This document shows positions 41,605 through 49,230 of a stretch of DNA of 64,000 bases, one piece after another. The stretch is from VXNE01 sp965261535 (GTDB taxonomy: Bacteria; Pseudomonadota; Gammaproteobacteria; Pseudomonadales; Azotimanducaceae): the NCBI GenBank assembly GCA_965261535.1, contig OZ253469.1:2790001-2854000 (forward strand), written 5' to 3'. Numbering within the stretch: the stretch's first letter is position 1; the number at the start of each line of letters is the position of its first letter. The notes beneath the pieces were generated by a model. It made no database searches. It was not told the DNA's origin and worked only from the letters and a program-made list of their open reading frames with translations. Position numbers and translations under genes: made by a program.

Positions 41605-42537
41605 TTGATATCTCAAGCTCAGTCTGCAGCCAAACAAGAAGCCCGACAACACTTCGGCGGAGTCCAGTTTCTCACCGAGGAAGCTGGATCCGATGCGCCC
41701 TCGATGCCCCTAAACCCAGCACTCGCTGGTATCGGCGTTGCAGGTGACACCGTGCGCATCTACGTCCTTGAGGATAGGTTCGCCGATGTAAACGTCCCCG
41801 AACACTTCGGCGATCTCCGTACGGAAACCATATCGACACCGGGTTTTCAGGCGGCTCCTCCCGTTGCTACCCGTCAGTCTCGCCTTCGACCCACGCCGTG
41901 CGGCGTGTCCATCGGCCATGTGGCTATCACGGCCGGAACCCTAGGTTGCCTTCTCTAGATCGATGGTCAGCGGCTCATACTGAGCAACAACCATGTTCTC
42001 GCCAACACCAACAAGGCCGCGAAAGGGGATCACATCGTCCAGCCTGGCCCCACCGATGGGGGACTGTCCCCTGGCGACCTCATCGCCCACCTTGACGACT
42101 TCAAGCGCATCGACTTCGCCGTCGGTGCCGTCAATCATATTGATGCGGCGATCGCTAGCCTCATAGACGTGTCGCAGGTTCATCCAAAAATCATGGTGCT
42201 CGGTCTTGCCGCCAACCCCCCCATTGCACGCTCCTTGGGCCAAGCAGTAGCCAAGCACGGTCGAACCACGGGTTTCACCACGGGCAGCGTCGTCGACGTG
42301 AGCTTCGACGGATATGTAGGCTACGCAACCGCTGGCACCGCCTGGTTCGAGAACCAGATTGTCATCCAAAGCACCAACGGCCCGTTCTCTCAACCCGGAG
42401 ACTCGGACTCTCTCATTGTCGATAGCCCCGCGAGTCATCCGGTTGCGCTCTTGTTTGCTGGCGATGGCCAGAACACGCTTGGCAATCCCATAGACATAGT
42501 CCTTAACAGTTTCGGTGGCACCGTCGTTGATACATGA
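41605..42537 (+). pseudogene. Trypsin-like serine protease interrupted by an amber codon
   Basis: The frame from TTG 41605 encodes a small N-terminal domain (AGIGVAGDTVRIYVLED) and CGVSIGHVAITAGTLGCLL, meets TAG at 41956-41958, then continues in the same frame IDGQRLILSNNHVLANTNKA to TGA at 42537. His (NNHVLAN), Asp (HIDAAIA region) and Ser (QPGDSDSLIVD) of a trypsin-fold triad are all after the stop. The canonical GDSGS is GDSDS here. No frameshift is needed, so this is either a single nonsense mutation or suppressible amber. Confidence 0.75.
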
Positions 42538-42767
42538 GCAATCCATCTTTGGACATCAATGAAGCGAAACGAGCCTTAGGTCGTGAGCTTCGCTCGAAGG
42601 ACGGCTTCGTCGGGATCGGCATAGCTAACGACCGCATCCGCCTTTACGCGAAGGACGAAGCGGCTCCAGTCGTGGAGTTTTTCGAGACACAGTACGGGAC
42701 CACCTTTCGGGGGTTTTCCGTGTCAGTCGTCACATCCCCTGGATTCCGCGCCGGGTCGGTGTCCTGA
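42534..42767 (+). CDS. Small protein resembling the protease N-terminal domain
   Basis: The 77-residue product (MSNPSLDINEAKRALGRELR, then VGIGIANDRIRLYAKDEAAP and VVTSPGFRAGSVS) resembles the first domain of the preceding protease (AGIGVAGDTVRIYV...STPGFQA). It starts with ATG overlapping the protease stop (ATGA). It may be a duplicated pro-domain acting as inhibitor or chaperone; this is inference from similarity and position. Confidence 0.55.
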   Translation: MSNPSLDINEAKRALGRELRSKDGFVGIGIANDRIRLYAKDEAAPVVEFFETQYGTTFRGFSVSVVTSPGFRAGSVS

Positions 42768-43071
42768 TCCACGACTTGCGTGGCACCCATCGCCTCTCTC
42801 GGGCGCCGACGTAGGACAACCCTCCGAACGGGACTATCGTCATCCCACCAACCCTCTCGAGGCGAATTATCTTCCCTACTGGCTTTCAATCCCTTTGTCG
42901 CGCGCTCACCCGCGGCGTTCTCCCCCTCGATGATCGCTTTCCGGGCGCTTCTCCGCCGAGGCTCGCCGGACACGTTGAACAGCCGAATCCTATTTTTTGG
43001 GACCCAAGAGGCACCGATCAGATGCTCGAAGTCTCGCTCCGGAACACGTAACAAAACCAGTACTCGACCTA
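42768..43071. other. Spacer between protease pair and IS region
   Basis: No supported gene. A minus-strand frame (VPERDFEHLIGASWVPKNRI) is weakly protein-like but is cut by the mobile element and has no recognised family. Confidence 0.5.
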
Positions 43072-45075
43072 GAGCCACTTGCGCTGTTCTGAGAGCCGCT
43101 GAAACAAAGGGTTTCCGGGCGGTCGATTTTTTCTTCACCCCAGGAAACGCCCCGATTCGGGCGTTTTGCGGCGTTTTCCGCTCGAAAGCGGAGATTTCCA
43201 CCCCAACGCCGGGCACCCGCCGGGCGCGGCGGCCGCAGGTTCGGGAGCGAGGCGCCGGGAGGATAAAAAATATATATGAATCAAATGGATAAGTGGAATA
43301 TAGCGTCGCCATAGGGTACCATTCGCCTATCCACAACAAGGGGCACCCGCCCCCGGAGGGGAACGTATGGCGACGCAGAGCAAGCTACCCTTTTCCTGGC
43401 GCGATGTCGATCAGCTGCCCGACCTGCGGCGCCTCGAGCTGGCGCTCGAGCACCTGCCCGACGGGCCGGTCGTCGCGGCGCTGAGGGGGCGGCGCGGGCG
43501 CGGGCGCGACGACTATCCGGTCGAGGCGATGTGGCGCGCGCTGGTCGCCGGGGTCGTGTTCCAGCACGCCTCGGTCGAGTCTCTGCTGCGCGAGCTGCGG
43601 CGCAACCCGGCGCTGCTGGACCTGTGCGGCTTCGATCCGCTGCCGCGGCAGGGTCCGCCGAGGCGGTCGGTGGAGCGGTCGAAGAGCGGCGCGGCGGCGG
43701 TGGTTCGGCTGCCGAGTCCGGTCCGGGACGGCGCGCCGGAGAGTTGGGCGTTCTCGCGGTTCCTGGCGGGCGTGGCGAAGCTGGAGGATGATACCGGGGC
43801 GGTGAGCGGCATGGCGGACGCTCTGCGGCGGCGCCTGATGGACGAGTTGCCGGGCTTCGGGCGGCACCTGGGCTACGACGGCAAGGCGGTCGGCAGCCAT
43901 TCAACCGGGCGCGAGGACGCGAAGAGCGGCAAGACCTCCGATCCGGACGCGGACTGGGGGAAGCACGAGACGCGCGGCGCGGATCGCCGCACGGGCAAGG
44001 CGTGGACGAGGGTGAAGACATGGTTCGGCTACGGCCTGCACCTGATCGCCGACGTCGAGCACGAGATCCCGGTGTGGTTCGAGGTGACGAAGGCGTCGCG
44101 CTCGGAGCACAAGGCGCTGTCGGCGGCGGTGGACGAGTTGTTCGCGGACGAGCCGGAGCTGGCGGCGCGGTGCGCGGACTTCTGCGCCGACCGGGGCCTC
44201 GACGCGGAGCCGCTGAAGAAGAAGCTGTGGGACGTTTACCGGGCGCGGCCGCTGATCGACGTGCGGGAGATGTGGCGGGAGGAGAAGGAGATGCCGGGCT
44301 GGGACCCGTCGAAGCCGATCCTGCGCTCGCTGGCGAAGGACGGCGGCGGCAACGTGCTGCACAGCGAGAAGGGCGAGGTGTTCTGCCGCTGCCCGGCGAC
44401 GGGGACGGAGCGGCCGATGGCGTTCCAGGGCTTCGAGGCGGACCGGGGGACGCTGAAGTACCGCTGCCCGGCGGCCGCCTACGATCTTGACTGCAAGGGG
44501 CGGGAGGAGTGCTGCCGCGCCGCCGGCGCGAAGGCTGGCGACTACGGGCGCGTCGTGCGCATCGCGTTGAGGGACCAAGACCGCCGCATGTTCACGCCGA
44601 CGCCCTGGGGCGGCCCCTCCTGGCGGCGCGGCTACAACCGGCGCGGAGCGCTGGAGCGGATCAACTCGCGCCTCGACAATAGCTTCGGCTTCGAGAACCA
44701 CTTCATCCGCGGCAGGGCGAAAATGAAGGCGCGCATGGGGCTGGCGCTGTGCGTCATGATGGCGCTGGCCCTGGGCGCGGTCATGGCGGGGCGCCCCGAG
44801 CGGATGCGCTCGCTGGTCGATCCGGGGCTGCCGCTCGCGGCGTAGACCGCCGCGCCCGCCGTCCGCGGCGATCGGCCGGCCCGGTCGAGGGGCGACCTCG
44901 CGCGCCGCGCCCTCCAATGCGAATCATTCCTATTTGAACGCCGGAAAACCGCCTCGGAGAAGACCCGCGGACGTCCGCCGGCAACGCCGCGGCGGCGCCG
45001 GCGGTCCGAATCGGCGGAGCGCGCCGCGGAATCCGTCGCGGCCGGACCGAAAAACCCCTACAGCGCAAGTGCCTC
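43072..45075 (+). mobile_element. Repeat element with 16-bp inverted ends carrying a complete IS
   Basis: The outer ends are the same inverted repeats as the MITE at 33219-33536 (GAGCCACTTGCGCTGT and inverted GAGGCACTTGCGCTGT). Inside, 43311-44933 appears to be a separate IS: ATAGGGTACCATTCGC at the left and, inverted, ATAGGAATGATTCGCAT at the right are imperfect ends around the transposase gene. The non-IS remainder (about 380 bp) is close to the MITE length, so a MITE copy interrupted by an IS is a good reading. No clear target duplication was found for either layer. Confidence 0.65.
43367..44845 (+). CDS. DDE transposase with DUF772-type N-terminus (IS5/IS1182-like)
   Basis: The 492-residue transposase starts MATQSKLPFSWRDVDQLPDL. 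The N-terminal DUF772-like domain (DYPVEAMWRALVAGVVFQHA, then LLRELRRNPALLDLCGF) precedes an RNase H-like catalytic core: first Asp in LGYDGKAVGSH, second in FCADRGLDAEPLKK, and Glu in the RRGALERINSRLDNSFGFEN helix. A Cys-rich insert (FCRCPATG, YRCPAA, CKGREECC) could bind zinc. The gene appears intact, preceded by GAGGGGAACG near the ATG. Family naming is approximate. Confidence 0.88.
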   Translation: MATQSKLPFSWRDVDQLPDLRRLELALEHLPDGPVVAALRGRRGRGRDDYPVEAMWRALVAGVVFQHASVESLLRELRRNPALLDLCGFDPLPRQGPPRRSVERSKSGAAAVVRLPSPVRDGAPESWAFSRFLAGVAKLEDDTGAVSGMADALRRRLMDELPGFGRHLGYDGKAVGSHSTGREDAKSGKTSDPDADWGKHETRGADRRTGKAWTRVKTWFGYGLHLIADVEHEIPVWFEVTKASRSEHKALSAAVDELFADEPELAARCADFCADRGLDAEPLKKKLWDVYRARPLIDVREMWREEKEMPGWDPSKPILRSLAKDGGGNVLHSEKGEVFCRCPATGTERPMAFQGFEADRGTLKYRCPAAAYDLDCKGREECCRAAGAKAGDYGRVVRIALRDQDRRMFTPTPWGGPSWRRGYNRRGALERINSRLDNSFGFENHFIRGRAKMKARMGLALCVMMALALGAVMAGRPERMRSLVDPGLPLAA

Positions 45076-45148
45076 TCGATGTCCCCACGTTGCATCCCGC
45101 TGCCTTCAGACGTACGCTCCTCACTGTTCGCAAGTCGTACACCGACAC

Positions 45149-45583
45149 ATGACCACAGTTCTCGACGACGTCACCAGCAAGTCCATCGACGCCCCTTATG
45201 TCCAGCGGCGGGTTGACGACTGGATTCACCGATTGAGTTCGCTCTACGGTGAGTTGAGCGCCGCACTCCCCGAAGGGTGGTCGTCCGAAGCCGCCACCGT
45301 GACGATGCATGAGGAACTCATGCGCAAGTTCAACGTCCCCTCGGCATCCGTGCCGGCGCTTTCGTTGGCGCACGAGTCGGGTGCCATCGCCAGCCTGATG
45401 CCACGGGGTCTTTGGGTAATCGGCGCCAACGGAAGACTAGACCTCACTGCGGACGGACAACGCTTCCTCGTTCTCGATCTCGCCGACGCCTTCGCATGCC
45501 CCATATGGCAGGTTTGTCCTGCGCAGGACAGATGGAACAGGGAGCCGTTCACGCCGGATTGGCTACGCCGCATCCTTCAGTGA
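45149..45583 (+). CDS. Hypothetical protein, partner of HEPN gene
   Basis: The 144-residue product contains YVQRRVDDWIHRLSSLYGEL, VTMHEELMRKFNVPSASVPA and MPRGLWVIGANGRLDLTADG ending in FLVLDLADAFACPIWQVCPA. It is a plausible compact cytoplasmic protein with no family I can name. It starts 73 bp after the IS-containing element and overlaps the next gene as GTGA, so the two form a translationally coupled pair. Confidence 0.65.
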   Translation: MTTVLDDVTSKSIDAPYVQRRVDDWIHRLSSLYGELSAALPEGWSSEAATVTMHEELMRKFNVPSASVPALSLAHESGAIASLMPRGLWVIGANGRLDLTADGQRFLVLDLADAFACPIWQVCPAQDRWNREPFTPDWLRRILQ

Positions 45584-46038
45584 AGGATCTCCCCGCCATA
45601 GCGGCCTTGTACACCGAGGTCGACAACTTCCTCGACAGCCTTCGTGACCCCACTTCCGACGCAGCCGGAGACGTGATCGAACAGAAGCTCCGCATTAACG
45701 ATCAGGCGTACTTCGTTCTCGCATGGGGACAGCTCGAGAGCGCCATCGACGACGCATGCCGTCGCGCCATCGACAAGGGACGAAGCCAGCGTGACTGGCG
45801 GCAGCGACGATCTTGGTCGCTGTACAATCCCGAAGACCGTCGCCTCTCCGGTCTTCGCTTCGAGGATCGCGCCGCCCTGGTCCTTGACCCGGATGCCGAA
45901 GGACGCGAGTACAGTCTGGCCATGCAGCACTACAACATCCGCAACCAAATCGCCCACGGCACACTACTCTCCCAACGCATCGACGTCACGGCAGTTGTCG
46001 ATCAGTTCTTTGTCATCCAGGCTGCACTGACTTCCTGA
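45580..46038 (+). CDS. HEPN-domain-like protein
   Basis: The 152-residue product begins at GTG 45580 (VKDLPAIAALYTEVDNFLDS). It is all-helical with YFVLAWGQLESAIDDACRRA and the C-terminal YNIRNQIAHGTLL, which has the R-x4-H pattern of HEPN domains (RNQIAH). HEPN proteins are often RNases in toxin-antitoxin and defence systems, but can also be non-catalytic. The coupled upstream gene could be its antitoxin or partner. The assignment rests on one motif and helical character. Confidence 0.65.
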   Translation: MKDLPAIAALYTEVDNFLDSLRDPTSDAAGDVIEQKLRINDQAYFVLAWGQLESAIDDACRRAIDKGRSQRDWRQRRSWSLYNPEDRRLSGLRFEDRAALVLDPDAEGREYSLAMQHYNIRNQIAHGTLLSQRIDVTAVVDQFFVIQAALTS

Positions 46039-46191
46039 GCCGCCGCCCGTCTGGCCCGCTTCTCCTCTCTACCGAACTGTGATCGTCGCCTCTCGTTTTT
46101 GGGACCCCCGTCGTGCTTGCTACAGCCGCTCGGGCGCCCGGTCTTTCATCGCTGATGCTGTAGCGGCAACCGCTCAATGGACTCGCTCAGC

Positions 46192-46470
46192 TCACCGAAC
46201 ACGTAACCGTCGTTCGATGACATCCGCGTCTTCCAGCCATTGAACTCCCCTCAAGCCCGGAAAAGCGTGCGAAAACCGGCGGCTGAACTCAATAATGGCG
46301 GCGTCGCCTAGTGCTCCGTCAAGCCTAAATATACGGGTATCTGCGGGTCTTTTTGGCCCCTGGTAGTATTCTTGCGAGGGGATCCCCTCGCGCTCCCCGG
46401 CTGAAGGCTCCGTTGCTCCTTCTTGTGTGGGGCCTGCCACAACGCGTCGTCGCGCCTCGCCAGGAACCAA
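46192..46470 (-). pseudogene. ORF fragment fused to repeat family A sequence
   Basis: The C-terminal part (DTRIFRLDGALGDAAIIEFS, then RRFSHAFPGLRGVQWLEDAD) looks protein-like, while the N-terminal part (EPSAGEREGIPSQE) is translated repeat A. No family is recognised. It may be a gene remnant whose 5' end was replaced by the repeat. Confidence 0.35.
46371..46411 (-). repeat. Dispersed palindromic repeat, family A (partial copy)
   Basis: CTTGCGAGGGGATCCCCTCG with CGCTCCCCGGCTGAAGG is a copy of the family A core. The GCGAGGGGATCCCCTCGC palindrome is perfect here. Confidence 0.9.
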
Positions 46471-46850
46471 AAATCCCTCGCAGCTACACTCGCATTTTTA
46501 GACTTGACGGAACACTAGTCTGAGAGGCTTGTGCGGTAGCTCCTTGGGCTCTCGCTCTGGTGGTTGCCCCGGCACGAAGGGAGATGGCCCCAACGGTGCC
46601 TTGGATTTCGGAATCTCGTAGGGGCGACCCCCATCGGGGTCGGGCTCTCGTGCTTCGCGCCGAACCCCGGCGTACCGGGTCTCGGCCCCGACGGGCGTCG
46701 ATCCCTGTTGCGGAGACCGCCGAAGCGTGCTCAATACGTTCCACACGTTCGCTCAGCCGCCCGCATGACGCGTCGTCAACGAGTACCGGAGCCGCAGGTA
46801 GCGTCCGCTTTACGTTCCAGGAAGCCTCACCCCGACCCCCGGAAACACGC

Positions 46851-47139
46851 CACGCAAGTAACCGTTCGGTTAAGCCGTGATGGGGCGGCATGAACGCAGG
46901 TGATTCAGCGCCATTCCCCTGAAAACTCTGGTGCGCGGCACCAACCTCTATTGGCTCGGCGAAGAATCCCACGGGCTGACCGAACGCTTACCCACGCGTA
47001 ACCGTTCGGTCGTCCCGTGGGATTGGCGGCTCAGGCGGCGGATATTGGCGCACCAAGCGCCGATTTCCGGGGGCTGGCGGGAACCGCATGGCACTCCTAT
47101 CCGCGCGGTCACGGCCTGACCGAACGATTACACCCACGC
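46851..47139. repeat. Repeated and inverted CGTAACCGTTCGGT motif
   Basis: The motif occurs directly at 46851-46870 (CACGCAAGTAACCGTTCGGT). It occurs as a large dyad at 46968-47021, where CCCACGGG...GACCGAACG faces CCGTTCGGTC...CCCGTGGG, and inverted again at 47116-47139. Four copies in 290 bp, with alternating orientation, could be ends of decayed elements, iteron-like sites or protein-binding sites. Confidence 0.75.
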
Positions 47140-47280
47140 AACACCTAGCGAAACCAGTACCCGCTATGGACACATGCGTACAAATCCATTCTTATCAAGG
47201 GGTTGGTGCAGCTTCAAAGCGGACGCGGGGGAAGCGGGAGGGGACGGATGTCGAGTCGCGGTCGCGTGCCGCAATCCGGG

Positions 47281-48063
47281 TCAGAGGCCCTCGGCGATTC
47301 CCAAGACGTCCGCGACATCGAAAAGACCCGCGTCGCGGGCCGCGACGTATCGCGCGGCGCGCAGAGCGCCCATGGCAAAGTTCATGCGGCTGTGCGCGCG
47401 ATGCGTGATTTCCAGGCGCTCGCCGAGCGCGGCGAACGTGACCGTGTGTTCGCCGACGATGTCGCCGGCGCGCAGGGAGTGGAAACCGATGGTCCTTGTG
47501 TCCCGCTCGCCGGTGATGCCTTCGCGACCATAGATGGCGTCCGCCGACAAGTCGCGGCCCAGCGCTTGCGCCAGGATCTCGCCGATGCGAACCGCGGTGC
47601 CGGAGGGCGCGTCGACCTTGTGCCGATGATGGGCTTCGAACACCTCGACATCGGCGTCGTCGCCGAGCGCTTTCGCCGCCGCTTCGATGAGCTTGAACGT
47701 CACGTTCACGCCGACGCTCATGTTCGGCGCCATGACGATGGGAATGTGCTCCGCCGCCTGGGCTATGCGGTCGATGCCCTCCGCGTCGAATCCGGTCGTG
47801 CCTATGACCATGCCTTTCTTGTGCCGCACACACTCTTCCAGCACGCCGAGCGTCGCTGCCGGTACGCTGAAGTCGACCAGGACGTCGAATTCGTCGGCGA
47901 CCAATTCGCGCGCGATGCCCACGCCATCGATCACATCGCCGATCGCGTTGGAGTCCGGGTGTCCCAGGGCCGCGCCGAGAGTCAGATCGTCGGCATCCCG
48001 CACCGCCTCGGCGACGGTGCGACCCATGCGTCCCGCGGCCCCGGTTATGGCTATCCTTATCAT
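47281..48063 (-). CDS. dapB: 4-hydroxy-tetrahydrodipicolinate reductase
   Basis: DapB reduces HTPA to tetrahydrodipicolinate in lysine/diaminopimelate synthesis. The 260-residue protein has the NAD(P)-binding GAAGRMGRTVAEA, GTTGFDAEG, the loop APNMSVGVNVTFKLIE and the catalytic/substrate-binding EAHHRHKVDAPSGTA. The start MIRIAITGAAGR (48063) is preferred to 48096. It is the last gene of the dnaK operon, 13 bp after dnaJ, as in several gammaproteobacteria. Confidence 0.96.
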   Translation of the reverse strand: MIRIAITGAAGRMGRTVAEAVRDADDLTLGAALGHPDSNAIGDVIDGVGIARELVADEFDVLVDFSVPAATLGVLEECVRHKKGMVIGTTGFDAEGIDRIAQAAEHIPIVMAPNMSVGVNVTFKLIEAAAKALGDDADVEVFEAHHRHKVDAPSGTAVRIGEILAQALGRDLSADAIYGREGITGERDTRTIGFHSLRAGDIVGEHTVTFAALGERLEITHRAHSRMNFAMGALRAARYVAARDAGLFDVADVLGIAEGL

Positions 48064-48076
48064 CGTCCTAATCCGG

Positions 48077-49198
48077 TCAGTTCTTGAAGCGATCAAAGAA
48101 ATGCTTGACCGACTCGATCCAGGACGTGCCCTTTGGCGAGTGTTCGCCGCCGCCGCGCTCCAGGGACTTTCCGAATTGGTCCAGTAGGGATCTCTGGTCC
48201 TCGTCCAGCCGCACCGGCGTTTCGAGGATGGTTCGGCAAATCAGGTCGCCGACGCCGGACCGGCGCACGGAAGTCGCGCCCTTGCCGCGCAGGCGGAACA
48301 TCTTGTGGGTCTGCGTTTCGGCCGGAATCCGCAGCTTTATGCGTCCATCGAGCGTCGGCACCTCGATATCGCCGCCAAGGGCCGCCTGCATGAAGGAGAT
48401 TGGAACATCGCACAGGAGGTTCATGCCGTCGCGGCTGAAAATCGGGTGTTCGCGCACCGACACCTGCACGTAGAGATCGCCGGGGGTACCGCCGTGAGGT
48501 CCCGCTTCGCCCTCCCCGTTGAGACGGATTCGGTCTCCCTCGTCGACGCCCGCAGGTATGTTGACCGACAGCGTCTTGCGCTGCTCCACGCGACCGCCGC
48601 CGCCGCAAGTACGGCAAGGATTGGCGATGAAGGTGCCGGCGCCGCGGCATTGGGGACAGGTCTGCTGCAACGAGAAGAACCCCTGGGCGACGCGAATCTG
48701 GCCCTGGCCGTTACATCGCGGACAAGTAGTGGGGCTGGTGCCCGGCGCGGCGCCGCTGCCGTCGCAGTCATCGCAGGTGCTGAGCACGGGAACGCGAATC
48801 TCGACGGTATCGCCGTGCACCGCCTGTTCCAGGTCCAGGCCCAGGTTGTATCGCAGGTCGGCGCCGCGTCGCCGCGAAGGTCGACCGCCGCGAGCGCTGC
48901 CGAAGATATCGCCGAAGACATCGCCGAAGATGTCGCTGAAGTTGCCGCCGTCGCCCATCCCCATGCCGCCGGCATCCACGCCGGCATGGCCGAAGCGATC
49001 ATAAGCGTCGCGCTTTTCGCCGTTGCTCAGGATTTCGTAGGCTTCGGACGCCTCCTTGAACTTCTCCTCCGCGGTCGCATCTCCGTCGTTGCGATCCGGA
49101 TGGTATTTCATGGCCAAGCGGCGGTACGCTTTCTTCACATCGTCGGAAGATCCTCCGCGTTCGAGGCCGAGCACCTCGTAGTAGTCACGTTTGGCCAT
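48077..49198 (-). CDS. dnaJ: Chaperone DnaJ (type I Hsp40)
   Basis: DnaJ delivers unfolded clients to DnaK and stimulates its ATPase. The 373-residue protein has the full type I layout. The J domain contains HPD (KYHPDRND). A Gly/Phe-poor linker is rich in repeated DIFGD motifs. The four zinc motifs are CDDCDGSG, CPRCNGQG, CPQCRGAG and CRTCGGGG. The C-terminal client-binding domains follow. It lies 32 bp downstream of dnaK. Confidence 0.97.
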   Translation of the reverse strand: MAKRDYYEVLGLERGGSSDDVKKAYRRLAMKYHPDRNDGDATAEEKFKEASEAYEILSNGEKRDAYDRFGHAGVDAGGMGMGDGGNFSDIFGDVFGDIFGSARGGRPSRRRGADLRYNLGLDLEQAVHGDTVEIRVPVLSTCDDCDGSGAAPGTSPTTCPRCNGQGQIRVAQGFFSLQQTCPQCRGAGTFIANPCRTCGGGGRVEQRKTLSVNIPAGVDEGDRIRLNGEGEAGPHGGTPGDLYVQVSVREHPIFSRDGMNLLCDVPISFMQAALGGDIEVPTLDGRIKLRIPAETQTHKMFRLRGKGATSVRRSGVGDLICRTILETPVRLDEDQRSLLDQFGKSLERGGGEHSPKGTSWIESVKHFFDRFKN

Positions 49199-49230
49199 TG
49201 TTGTGTTCAGGCGTTACGCCCCGAGGCGCA

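Larger units (their letters stand above)
46039..47280. other. Gene-poor, repeat-rich stretch
   Basis: Besides the repeat A copy, the ORF fragment and the CCGTTCGGT inverted repeats listed separately, no gene, RNA or array was recognised in these 1.2 kb. Confidence 0.6.

Noticed and set aside
42644..43339. Minus-strand ORF running from the small protease-companion gene into the mobile element
   Set aside because: Half of it is translated MITE sequence and the other half is antisense to a coupled gene; no recognised family.
46484..46972. 162-codon minus-strand ORF in the repeat-rich spacer
   Set aside because: Arg/Ala-rich with no recognisable fold, and a similarly open plus-strand frame covers the same bases.
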